A stretch of 28,601 nt of DNA from positions 1 to 28,601 of the forward strand of contig CAZTDD010000091.1 of assembly GCA_964612675.1 (NCBI GenBank), written 5' to 3'. Source of the DNA: CAZTDD01 sp964612675. Its GTDB lineage: Bacteria > Hinthialibacterota > Hinthialibacteria > Hinthialibacterales > JAKPRU01. Shown here one piece after another: positions 8,593 to 16,708 of the stretch; position 1 is the stretch's first letter; every line of letters begins with the position of its first letter. The notes below the pieces were generated by a model. The model saw only the letters and a list, made by a program, of their open reading frames with translations, had not been told where the DNA came from and ran no database searches. The position numbers were made by a program, and so were the translations under genes.

Positions 8593-9027
8593 ATGGATGT
8601 AGAATCTGGCAAGACTGGCAGTGAACCCGCCCGACGTACCGAACCCGCCCCTGCTTCGTCATCCCCAAGCAGCAAGGAAGTCGTTACAACCCTGGGACCC
8701 GACACGGAAATCGAGGGGACGCTGAAATTCAGACATACCCTCAAAATGCAGGGTAAATTCAAAGGTGGAATTTCCACAGAAGGCCACGTGATCGTCGGCA
8801 AGTCTGGAGAAGCGCACGCTGAGATACGCGCAGGAAGCCTTGTCATCGAGGGAAAGGTGACGGGGAATATCAAGGCCGATGATATCGTCGACCTGCGTTC
8901 CACCGCCCAAATGCATGGGAATATCACCGCGTCGAAACTCAAAGTGGAGGACGGTGTTGTTTTGATCGGCGACATTGATGTGATGCCGAAACAATCGCGA
9001 GGTACTCAGCAGAAGCCGACCTCCTAA
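8593..9027 (+). CDS. Bactofilin (polymer-forming cytoskeletal protein)
   Basis: A 144-aa protein. A low-complexity N-terminus rich in Ser, Pro and Glu (residues 1-32) precedes the DUF583/bactofilin beta-helix core, recognised by VTTLGPDTEIEGTLKFRHTL, the GKFKGGISTEGHVIVGKSGE turn and the repeated VTGNIKADDIVDLRSTAQMHGNI rungs. Bactofilins polymerise without nucleotide into filaments at the inner membrane face and take part in cell shape and protein placement. Length is normal. No M23 peptidase, a common bactofilin neighbour, is adjacent; it stands alone between repeat-rich spacers. Confidence 0.92.
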   Translation: MDVESGKTGSEPARRTEPAPASSSPSSKEVVTTLGPDTEIEGTLKFRHTLKMQGKFKGGISTEGHVIVGKSGEAHAEIRAGSLVIEGKVTGNIKADDIVDLRSTAQMHGNITASKLKVEDGVVLIGDIDVMPKQSRGTQQKPTS

Positions 9028-9519
9028 CATAGGCCGACGTTCTCACTTGTCCGGTCGGGAAGCCTTTCTTTCTAAAATCACCGGCTCCGACGGTCCGGGG
9101 CCCGCAATGACGGTTATGGTGCCGTTTCCATAGGCACCATAGGCTACTGTTTGGTTTAGCGGAGGACTATGAAGAGAGTCGTTCCTCTGTCATAGTAAGG
9201 CTGGTGTAAATCGCTGGGCTTTGAAACACGCCTGAACCCGGCAGGAAAAACATACCGCTCAGCCTTCCATAAATCATCGAAAGACCTCGGCTTTCGGTTT
9301 GGTTATCTTTAACCGAGCGTTTCTCGGAACCAACAACCTGATTGTGAACAATGTTGAATCGGGGAGCGCGAAAAAAGTACCGTTCTTACGGAGAGGTCTC
9401 GAATGTCCGCAGTGGACAAAACGAGCATGTTTGACACGTTTGAAATCCTGACCATACTGCGAACTCGCGAACACAAAACAGAAACGGGTTTTTGTCTATT
9501 CGAAAGCCGAAAATGCCCA
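9028..9519 (+). other. Long noncoding, hairpin-rich spacer before HK1
   Basis: No credible gene. Seen: a perfect 9-bp stem TATGGTGCC/GGCACCATA with a 9-base loop (9115-9141); a 7-bp pairing AAGGCTG/CAGCCTT (9197-9203 with 9260-9266) enclosing GTGT/ACAC and CCTG/CAGG pairs; a 6-bp CGAAAG/CTTTCG hairpin (9278-9296); and GGTTA/TAACC (9301-9314) next to CCGAG/CTCGG (9313-9327), which share two bases and exclude each other. ATTGTGAACAAT (9341-9352) is an operator-like inverted repeat. It could be a structured leader or small RNA; I recognise no known class. Confidence 0.4.
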
Positions 9520-9579
9520 ATGCCTTCGAGTTCACAGAAACCGAAGGGTTTCTTTGGTTTTGTCGGAGAGGAAGTGTAA
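9520..9579 (+). CDS. 19-codon leader frame sharing the kaiC start
   Basis: ATG 9520 opens a short frame (MPSSSQKPKGFFGFVGEEV) ending TAA at 9577-9579, which overlaps the HK1 ATG as TAATG. The first 15 bases equal the first 15 bases of kaiC (21544-21558), one further base matches upstream, and similarity fades after that. It may be a relic of a kaiC copy or a translated coupling peptide. There is no strong ribosome site of its own. Whether it is translated is uncertain. Confidence 0.35.
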   Translation: MPSSSQKPKGFFGFVGEEV

Positions 9580-12500
9580 TGACGGAAGGACAGGAGCCAT
9601 CCTACGAAGAACTAAAGCACCGCTTGGAGGTTGCCGAATCGGCTCTCCAGGCTCTTGGGAAGGGACAAGCCGATACAGAATCGAGGGACCGCGACGAGCG
9701 ATTGAGTATCCTCTTCCAGAAGGCCGCGGACGCAATCTATGTGTGCAAACTGGATGGGCGCGTTGTACAGGTCAACGAGCAAGCCTGCCGATCGACAGGG
9801 TACACGGAAGAGGAATTGCTTCAATTGCATGTCACCGACATCGACGCTGAAACAACGTCGCTCGAAGAACTCCGGGCGTTCTCTCAGTCCCTGTCACCGG
9901 GAGATCCGGTGACGATCGAGTCCAGACACCGCCGAAAAGATGGATCGACGTTCCCGGTCGAAATTACCATTGCTCTCATTGAAATCGCCGGAGGACCGGG
10001 TGTTATCGCAATTGCGCGGGATATCACCGAGCGCAAGCGATCGGAGGAGGGGCTTCGCGAAAGAGAAGCCACCCTCAACAAAGCTCAAGAGGTTGCCCAA
10101 GTAGGCTCGTTCGTGTGGGACCTGCGAGATGATTCGTTGGAATGGTCCAAGCATATGTTTGCTATTGCCGGTTTGAACCTGGAAACATTTTGCGGAAACC
10201 TCCAAGAAACCATCATCAACATGGTTCATCCCGACGAACGTGCCTCCATACAGAAACAGGTCGCCGCGATGGTCGAGCAGAAGCGGACGTGGCCGATGGA
10301 GTTTCGGCTTGTGCGTCCGAACGGTGAGGTACGCTGGGTGCGCTCAGGGTCGCGGTTCACGTTCGACGACGACGGTAATCCCATAAAGTGCATTGGAGTC
10401 CATCATGATATCACCGAGTTTCGACGGGCCGAAGAAGAGATACATGAGAGTGAAGCCAAGTTCAGGACGTTGGTCGATCACGCGCCCGAGGCCCTGTTCT
10501 TGCATGAATTGGGCAGCCGGATCATCGATGTAAACCAAGCTGCTGTGGAACGATATGGTTACAGTCGGGACGAGCTGCTGCAAATGAAGACCAGCGATAT
10601 TGATCCCGACTATGCGGAGCGTGAAGACAGGGGTGCATTCTGGCGTGAGATCACCAAACAAAAGCGAATTCGATTCGAGGCGTGCCACCAGCGCAAGGAC
10701 GGCAGCGTCTTCCCCGTGGAGGTTAGTCTGTCCGCGATAGAACTGGGAGGAAAGAAACGGATCCTCGCCCTCGCGGACGACATCACCGAGCGCAAACAGG
10801 CGGAGCAGGCGCTGCGAGAGAGCGAAAAACGCGTGCGCGCCAAACTGGATGCGGTTCTTTCACCGGAAGGGGACTTCGGGAATCTTGAGCTGACCGACGT
10901 TATAGACATACAGGCGATCCAGGAAATCATGGATCATTTCTACAACGTGACAAAGATCGGCGTCGCGGTTGTGGACATGAAAGGCGATGTGCTGGTGGCC
11001 ACTGGCTGGCAGGATATCTGCACGAAATTCCACCGTTGTCATCCGGAGACGGAGCGAAATTGCCGGGAAAGCGACGTCGCGCTGTCTGCAGGAGTGAAGC
11101 CGGGAGAATTCAAGATTTATCGTTGCAAGAACGGTATGTATGACATCGCGACACCGATCGTTTTGGGGGAGCGACATCTGGGCAATCTGTTTCTTGGCCA
11201 GTTTTTCTATGAGGACGAGCCTCCCGATCATAGAGCTTTTCGTGCTCAAGCACGGCGGTACGATTTCGACGAGAAGGCGTATATGGACGCACTCGACCGC
11301 GTGCCGCGTTGGAGCCGAGAAGTCGTGGATTCTGTGATGAGGTTCTACTCCAACTTTGCGAATATGATCGCCTCCTTGAGCTACGGCAACCTCAAACTGG
11401 CTCGATCCCTGGACCAGCAACGGATGGCGGAGGTTGAGAAGAAGAAGCTGGAACAGCAATTCCATCAGGCTCAGAAGCTGGAGTCCATCGGCCGACTGGC
11501 TGGTGGTGTCGCCCACGATCTCAACAATCTACTTGCTCCGATCCTGGGGTACGGTGAAATGCTCCTCGAAGAGACAATCGGAAATGACCCGCGCCGAGAA
11601 CCGGTTCAAGAAATTGTGAAAGCGGGCGTGCGAGCCCGCGATCTTGTACGGCAGCTTTTGGCGTTTAGCCGTAAACAGACGCTGGAGTTTCAACCCGTTA
11701 TCCTCAACTCCCTGCTCAACGATTTTGAGAAACTGCTCCGCCGGACGATCCGTGAGGATGTCGCCATCCATATGGCATTAGCGCCGTCGCTGCCGCTCAT
11801 TCAGGGGGATGTTGGGCAACTCGAACAGGTGATCATGAACCTTGCGGTCAATGCGCAGGACGCCATGCCGGGCGGTGGCGAACTGACCATCGAAACGGCG
11901 CTGGTCGACCTGGAGGAAAGCGACACGGTGGACGAGGAAGGTGTGACCGCCGGCCCCTATGTCATGCTGGCGCTGAGGGACACAGGCTGCGGTATGGATT
12001 CCGAAACCCGCGAACGTCTTTTTGAACCGTTCTTTACAACAAAGGCGAAAGACAAAGGTACAGGTCTGGGGCTGGCGACAGTCTACGGAATCGTGAAACA
12101 GCATCGGGGCACGGTACGGGTCGACAGTCATCCCGGTATCGGTTCCACGTTCCAGGTTTATCTTCCTGTGTCTGAAGCAGACGGTGTCAAGAAGCAAGAC
12201 GGGAAAAGACCGGCTCTCGATCTAAAAGGTTCGGAAACGATCCTGTTGGTGGAGGACAACAGAGAGGTGAGGAATCTGGCGCATGCCATTTTGAAGCGAG
12301 AAGGATATACGGTTCTTGTTGCAGAAGATGGAAACAAGGCGATTGAGATTCTGGAGCGTCACGAAGGACCGGTGAACCTGCTTTTGACCGATGTGATCAT
12401 GCCGGAAATGGACGGCAAAGAGCTGTATGAACGAGTATCTGCGGTCTGTCCCGATGTCAAAGCGCTTTATATGTCCGGGTATACCGATGACGTCATCGCC

Positions 12501-12599
12501 CCTCACGGGGTCCTGGAGGATGGTGTCCAGTTCATCCAAAAACCCTTTTCGGTCAAATACCTTGCCACAAAAGTCCGAGAGGTGTTGGATCGAAGTTGA
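9579..12599 (+). CDS. Hybrid histidine kinase HK1: PAS x3, PocR, HisKA, ATPase, receiver
   Basis: A 1006-aa cytosolic hybrid sensor kinase without membrane segments. Order: coiled N-terminal module EPSYEELKHRLEVAESALQA; three PAS domains (about 39-151, 161-281, 289-408); a PocR ligand-binding domain (about 436-611) with several Cys (TKFHRCHPETERNC, YRCKNG); HisKA with H646 in GGVAHDLNNLL; an HATPase with N-box NLAVNAQDAM and GTGLGLATVYG; and a C-terminal receiver (ETILLVEDN, D938 in LLTDVIMPEMDG, C-terminal QKPF lysine). The start is placed at ATG 9579 because GAGAGGAAGTGT precedes it, as before HK3 (25576), and both then share the same N-terminus. No output regulator is adjacent. Its kinase-receiver half resembles that of HK3. 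Confidence 0.92.
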   Translation: MTEGQEPSYEELKHRLEVAESALQALGKGQADTESRDRDERLSILFQKAADAIYVCKLDGRVVQVNEQACRSTGYTEEELLQLHVTDIDAETTSLEELRAFSQSLSPGDPVTIESRHRRKDGSTFPVEITIALIEIAGGPGVIAIARDITERKRSEEGLREREATLNKAQEVAQVGSFVWDLRDDSLEWSKHMFAIAGLNLETFCGNLQETIINMVHPDERASIQKQVAAMVEQKRTWPMEFRLVRPNGEVRWVRSGSRFTFDDDGNPIKCIGVHHDITEFRRAEEEIHESEAKFRTLVDHAPEALFLHELGSRIIDVNQAAVERYGYSRDELLQMKTSDIDPDYAEREDRGAFWREITKQKRIRFEACHQRKDGSVFPVEVSLSAIELGGKKRILALADDITERKQAEQALRESEKRVRAKLDAVLSPEGDFGNLELTDVIDIQAIQEIMDHFYNVTKIGVAVVDMKGDVLVATGWQDICTKFHRCHPETERNCRESDVALSAGVKPGEFKIYRCKNGMYDIATPIVLGERHLGNLFLGQFFYEDEPPDHRAFRAQARRYDFDEKAYMDALDRVPRWSREVVDSVMRFYSNFANMIASLSYGNLKLARSLDQQRMAEVEKKKLEQQFHQAQKLESIGRLAGGVAHDLNNLLAPILGYGEMLLEETIGNDPRREPVQEIVKAGVRARDLVRQLLAFSRKQTLEFQPVILNSLLNDFEKLLRRTIREDVAIHMALAPSLPLIQGDVGQLEQVIMNLAVNAQDAMPGGGELTIETALVDLEESDTVDEEGVTAGPYVMLALRDTGCGMDSETRERLFEPFFTTKAKDKGTGLGLATVYGIVKQHRGTVRVDSHPGIGSTFQVYLPVSEADGVKKQDGKRPALDLKGSETILLVEDNREVRNLAHAILKREGYTVLVAEDGNKAIEILERHEGPVNLLLTDVIMPEMDGKELYERVSAVCPDVKALYMSGYTDDVIAPHGVLEDGVQFIQKPFSVKYLATKVREVLDRS

Positions 12600-12666
12600 G
12601 ACCCCCGCTTCCCCGCAATCGTGACTACGATTCGCCGAGACCTATTCCTACTTTCCATCAGCGTGA

Positions 12667-12696
12667 TTGACACGACACAAGATTACAGAGTATCGT
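12667..12696 (+). promoter_or_regulatory. Possible sigma-70 promoter for the propeller gene
   Basis: TTGACA (12667-12672), an 18-base spacer, then TATCGT (12691-12696), about 75 bases before the chosen start at 12771. The -35 box is perfect; the -10 box matches the consensus at four of six positions. Confidence 0.35.
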
Positions 12697-12770
12697 TTGC
12701 ATAGAAGATGCAACGATTTTCACCGCAGAGATATGCATACAAATATCGGAAAGCGAACCAGGTAGAGACT

Positions 12771-15700
12771 ATGTCATTTTGTTTTGCGTCAAAGAAAATA
12801 AACACCGGCTTACTCCTAGGGATAATCGTATTTATCACGGGACCTATATGCGATGGGCGAGCATTGGACGAGGCGGAGGCAATGCGAATACTAACCGAGT
12901 CCGGTATTCGCGGCGGTGTAATTGTCCACCTTGGCTGTGGCGATGGAGAGGCGACGGCCGCCTTTCGAGCCAATGAAAGATACCTGGTTCATGGACTGGA
13001 CACGAACCCCAAAAACGTGGAGCAGGCCCGAAGACATATTCAGTCGATTGGACTGTACGGCGAAGTTTCGATCGATAGACAGATCGGCGATTCCCTACCC
13101 TACACCGATAATCTGGTTAATCTCCTTGTCGTCGAAGAACTCGGCCGTGTGCCGATGACTGAAGTAACGCGGGTCTTGTGCCCGAGTGGTGTCGCGTACA
13201 TCAAGCGCGGCGACGAATGGGAAAGAAAAACCAAATCTCAGCCCGATGAAATCGACGACTGGACCCATACCTTATACGACACAACCAACAACGCCGTAAG
13301 CGAAGACTCGGTTGTCTCGCCGCCGTACCATATTCAATGGGCGGGGGAGCCGCGCCGGGCACGGCAACATGAGCGATTTGCGAGCATCAGCGCTGTCGTC
13401 TCGGCAGGCGGCAGAGTCTACTCCATCCAAGATGAAGGTCCCATCTCATCTATCGTATTGCCCGCCGACTGGTATCTGGCTGCGCGGGATGCGTTTAACG
13501 GTGTCATACTCTGGAAGAAGAAAGTCGGTCCCTGGGAGGACCATCTACGCAGCTTTCGAAGCGGGCCGCCGGAAATTTCGCGACGCCTGGTTGCTGTCGA
13601 CGACCGTGTTTTTGTGACGCTCGGCTATGGAGAACCGGTTAGTCTGTTAGACGGATCGTCGGGGGAACGGATACGAGAATATCGCGGAACGGCGAACACA
13701 TCGGAAATTCTTTACAGCAGGGGCATTCTCTATCTTGTTGTGGACAACAAAGAGAAGACCGAAGCCGCAGAACAAGCCGCGCGTCGCGGTGAAGAGGGTT
13801 CCCAGTCAGGCAAACGGATCATGGTCCTGGACGCAGAGTCCGGAGAGTTGCTTTGGGAGAAAAAAGACGCAGCTACTTCGCACTTGATGCCCACCACGCT
13901 TGCCGTCCACGAAGAGCAAGTATTCTTCCAAAATTCTGAGAAGATAGTATGTCTGAACGCGAAAGACGGCGAAATGATTTGGGAGACCCCCCGCCCGGTC
14001 GATATGAAACGTCCGGGGTGGTCCACTCCGACGCTCGTTGTCTATGAGAATGTTGTCCTTTCGGCCGACCGAGCGGCACCCGGGATGGTAGAAAGAGACC
14101 CTGATCTTGTACACAAGACGTCGTGGGTAGATGCTCCGGCAGGTATGTTGTTCGCGTTTTCGGCTGAAACCGGAGAGCAACTGTGGAGTTGCCGCTGCCT
14201 TGAGTGTTTCAACGCACCCGTCGATGTGCTTGTCGCGAACGGCCTTGTCTGGTCGGGCGAATTGGTCATCGCTAAAGAACCCGGCATCACCGTCGGGCGC
14301 GATCCACTTACCGGCGAGATCAAGAGAGAGCGGCCGGACGATCAGACGTTCTTCCAGGTGGGGATGCCCCACCATCGATGTTACCGCAATCGAGCAACGC
14401 ATCGTTATCTCATACTCGGCAGGGCCGGTGTAGAGTTTGTCGATGTTACATCCGGCGAAGCTTTTCCAAACCATTGGATTCGAGGAACATGCCAGTACGG
14501 CATTCTTCCAGCCAATGGTCTTCTCTATGTACCGCCGCATTCGTGTGCCTGTTACAGCCAGGCGAAGCTGAACGGGTTTTACGGGCTGGCTCCGAAACGA
14601 AAGGGAAATAGCACTTCTATAGGAGATGAACGCAAAAGTCGACTGGAAAAAGGTCCGAGTTACGGCGCGACTCCTCCGAAGTCGAAACCGAATGAAGACG
14701 ATTGGCCGACGTATCGCCATGACGGATCGCGGAGTGGCAGCACAGAGACACCGATACCTGCAAAACTCGAATCTATGTGGAAAATCAACTTGGATAGAGA
14801 GCTCAGCGCGGTGACAATCGCGGAAGGCAGGGTTTTTGTCGCCACGATCGACAACCATACTGTTCACGCTTTGGATGCCGAGAGCGGTCAGCCTGTCTGG
14901 GACTATACTGCCGGTGGCCGGGTCGATTCGCCTCCGACGATTTATGACGGCTATGCATTGTTTGGATCCGCGGACGGTTATGTGTATTGTCTCCGCGCTT
15001 CAGACGGCTCTCTTGTGTGGCGCTTTCGTGCGGCTCCAGAGGATCGACGAATTGTGTCTTACGATCGACTCGAGTCTACATGGCCGGTACACGGCAGTGT
15101 TTTGGTTCGTAAAGGGGTTGTTTATTTTGCCGCCGGGAGATGCTCGTACCTGGACGGCGGAATCTATCTGTATGGTCTTGATGTTGAAAATGGGGAAATA
15201 ACCTGGGAAACCGTTATCGACAGCCGCGATCAAGAAACCGGACGTCAACCGAAAGGTGTCGTTGAGATGTTTGACTTGCCCGGTGCATTGCCGGGTGTCC
15301 TCACTGCGGATGCGGACTCGATTTACATGCGCCACATGCGATTCGATTTTGACGGAAACCGGCAGGAGCAAGAAAAGGCACATTTATTCAGTCCCACGGG
15401 TCTTTTAGACGATACATGGTGGCATCGTTCGTATTGGATTTTCGGTACGCGTTTCTATACCGGATATCGTGACTGGTTCCGAGCGGGCCGTGAAGTTCCG
15501 GGGGGTCGAATTCTGGTTGCCGACGACACGATGGTATACGGATTTGGACGGAAACCCTCCTATTTCCACTGGAAGACTCCTCTCGAATACCATTTGTTCG
15601 CAGCAAGAAAGGATCCACAGATTGTTGAGTCACCTGAAAAGCAAGATCGGCTACCCGAGTGGGGACAGAAGCAACTTCAATACGAATGGACGGCGGATGT

Positions 15701-16016
15701 CCCGATTCACGTAAGAGGGATGGTTCTTGCGGATGACAGACTTGTTGTCGCCGGTCCGCCGGACATTGTGGACGAAAATGAAGCGCATCGACATTTCGGC
15801 GATGCAGCCGTACAGAAAAAACTCGCCCAGCAGGCCGAAGCGTTTGCCGGTAAATCAGGCGGTTTGCTGCGGATCGTATCGATTTCGAACGGAGAACAGT
15901 TGCTTGAAAAAGAGCTCGACTCTCCTCCTGTATGGGATGGTATGGCTGTGGCGGATGAGCGTCTATATTTGGCCACGGTGGACGGAAATATTATATGTTT
16001 TGGAAAACAGCAATAG
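12771..16016 (+). CDS. Secreted methyltransferase-like / PQQ-like beta-propeller protein
   Basis: A 1081-aa exported protein. Residues 1-31 form a hydrophobic signal region (INTGLLLGIIVFITGPICDG). Residues about 48-145 resemble a class I SAM methyltransferase fold: VIVHLGCGDGEATAAF (motif I), HGLDTNPKNVEQAR and a late RVLCPSGVAYIK strand. The rest is a PQQ-like (PQQ_2/BamB-type) beta-propeller with repeated 'V..LDA.SG...W' blades, for example VHALDAESGQPVWDY (about 697-711) and VYCLRASDGSLVWRF, ending LYLATVDGNIICFGK. The family occurs in Planctomycetes-like bacteria with no settled function. ATG 12771 is preferred over 12708 because the signal sequence then starts properly. Whether the methyltransferase-like part can act outside the cytosol is doubtful. 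Confidence 0.82.
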   Translation: MSFCFASKKINTGLLLGIIVFITGPICDGRALDEAEAMRILTESGIRGGVIVHLGCGDGEATAAFRANERYLVHGLDTNPKNVEQARRHIQSIGLYGEVSIDRQIGDSLPYTDNLVNLLVVEELGRVPMTEVTRVLCPSGVAYIKRGDEWERKTKSQPDEIDDWTHTLYDTTNNAVSEDSVVSPPYHIQWAGEPRRARQHERFASISAVVSAGGRVYSIQDEGPISSIVLPADWYLAARDAFNGVILWKKKVGPWEDHLRSFRSGPPEISRRLVAVDDRVFVTLGYGEPVSLLDGSSGERIREYRGTANTSEILYSRGILYLVVDNKEKTEAAEQAARRGEEGSQSGKRIMVLDAESGELLWEKKDAATSHLMPTTLAVHEEQVFFQNSEKIVCLNAKDGEMIWETPRPVDMKRPGWSTPTLVVYENVVLSADRAAPGMVERDPDLVHKTSWVDAPAGMLFAFSAETGEQLWSCRCLECFNAPVDVLVANGLVWSGELVIAKEPGITVGRDPLTGEIKRERPDDQTFFQVGMPHHRCYRNRATHRYLILGRAGVEFVDVTSGEAFPNHWIRGTCQYGILPANGLLYVPPHSCACYSQAKLNGFYGLAPKRKGNSTSIGDERKSRLEKGPSYGATPPKSKPNEDDWPTYRHDGSRSGSTETPIPAKLESMWKINLDRELSAVTIAEGRVFVATIDNHTVHALDAESGQPVWDYTAGGRVDSPPTIYDGYALFGSADGYVYCLRASDGSLVWRFRAAPEDRRIVSYDRLESTWPVHGSVLVRKGVVYFAAGRCSYLDGGIYLYGLDVENGEITWETVIDSRDQETGRQPKGVVEMFDLPGALPGVLTADADSIYMRHMRFDFDGNRQEQEKAHLFSPTGLLDDTWWHRSYWIFGTRFYTGYRDWFRAGREVPGGRILVADDTMVYGFGRKPSYFHWKTPLEYHLFAARKDPQIVESPEKQDRLPEWGQKQLQYEWTADVPIHVRGMVLADDRLVVAGPPDIVDENEAHRHFGDAAVQKKLAQQAEAFAGKSGGLLRIVSISNGEQLLEKELDSPPVWDGMAVADERLYLATVDGNIICFGKQQ

Positions 16017-16017
16017 A

Positions 16018-16073
16018 GGAAATGATCGTCCCTCACCCTAACCCTCTCCCGGAGGGAGAGGGGAACCTCTACT
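16018..16073 (-). repeat. Solo end of the MITE-like element (inverted)
   Basis: ATGATCGTCCCTCACCC followed by CCCTCTCCC/GGGAGAGGGG and GAACCTC is the reverse complement of the left end of copy 2 (about 8047-8095). It begins directly at the propeller-gene stop. The outer GCAAAAAGTC terminus is not recognisable, so it is a truncated copy. Confidence 0.6.
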
Positions 16074-16102
16074 GTCAGCCGGCGACTGTTTCTCGCCCTG
16101 TC

Positions 16103-16300
16103 AACTCCGCTTGGGGTGCAAAGACAACGCGGGGTGCGAAAAAAGGAATTCGTTGACGTGCGGATAGTGAAACAATATCCTCGGGTGCCACCCCCAACTC
16201 CGCTTGGGGGTGCAGAAACAACGCGGGGTGCAAAAAAAGGAATTCGTTGACGTGCAAATAGTGAAACAATATCCTCGAGTGCCACCCCCAACTCCGTTTG
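16103..16300 (+). repeat. 93-bp REP-like tandem repeats, left block
   Basis: Units begin AACTCCGCTTGGGG at 16103 and 16196, and a third start at 16290 is cut off just before the MITE-like copy. Each unit holds GAATTCGTTGACGTGC, AATATCCTCG and a junction hairpin CACCCCCAA-CTCCGC-TTGGGGGTG (9-bp stem). Unit length is 93-94 bp. No coding capacity is credible. Confidence 0.8.
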
Positions 16301-16308
16301 ATGAGACC

Positions 16309-16567
16309 GCAAAAAGTCGCAGGTTGGCATCGGAAGTTCCCTCTCCCCCCGGGAGAGGGGTAGGGTGAGGGGCGATCATTGCACTCGATTCGGGCATTAT
16401 TCTTCGCTTGTGTATTCGCCAGACACAGCAAATCAAGCAGAGGCCAAAGGTGTTTGTGATGACGGGAATTCATTAAATACAGAGGGAGGTGTGACGCAAA
16501 ATGCAAAGCTCCCTCACCCCGCCCTCTCCCAGAGGGAGAGGGAGAAGAACTCCGCCGGACTTTTTGC
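16309..16567 (+). mobile_element. MITE-like element, copy 3 (complete, 259 bp), inside the REP array
   Basis: Begins GCAAAAAGTC (16309-16318) and ends GACTTTTTGC (16558-16567), with the same terminal hairpins, CCCTCACCCC block and core as copy 2. It separates a truncated repeat unit (16290-16300) from further complete units (16577 onward), as expected for insertion into a pre-existing tandem array. A clean target duplication is not obvious. Confidence 0.75.
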
Positions 16568-16576
16568 GAACCCCCC

Positions 16577-16690
16577 AACTCCGCTTGGGGGTGCAGAAAC
16601 AACGCGGGGTGCAAAAAAGGGAATTCGTTGACGTGCGGATAGTGAAACAATATCCTCGGGTGCCACCCCAACTCCGCTTGGGGGTGCAGA
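16577..16690 (+). repeat. 93-bp REP-like tandem repeats, right block
   Basis: One complete unit (16577-16669) and the first ~21 bases of another (16670-16690), near-identical to the left block. The block ends nine bases before the ribosome site of the hydrolase gene, so that gene's leader carries at least two strong hairpins. Confidence 0.8.
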
Positions 16691-16698
16691 AAAAGAAC

Positions 16699-16703
16699 GG
16701 AGG
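16699..16703 (+). promoter_or_regulatory. Ribosome binding site for a TTG start
   Basis: GGAGG lies 5 bases before TTG 16709. The alternative ATG at 16727 would be 23 bases away, so TTG is favoured. Confidence 0.55.
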
Positions 16704-16708
16704 CCAAA

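Noticed and set aside
9197..9270. Possible small SRP RNA, from the CCTGAACCCGG...CAGG resemblance
   Set aside because: The diagnostic GGAAGGAAGCAGCC-type loop is missing and the pairing does not give the SRP hairpin.
13806..14867. Long antisense open frame (353 codons) on the minus strand
   Set aside because: It lies entirely opposite the well-supported propeller gene, has no recognisable domain, and reflects the codon pattern of the sense strand.
16103..16690. CRISPR-like array
   Set aside because: Units are 93-94 bp, contiguous and identical throughout, with no unique spacers and no cas genes.
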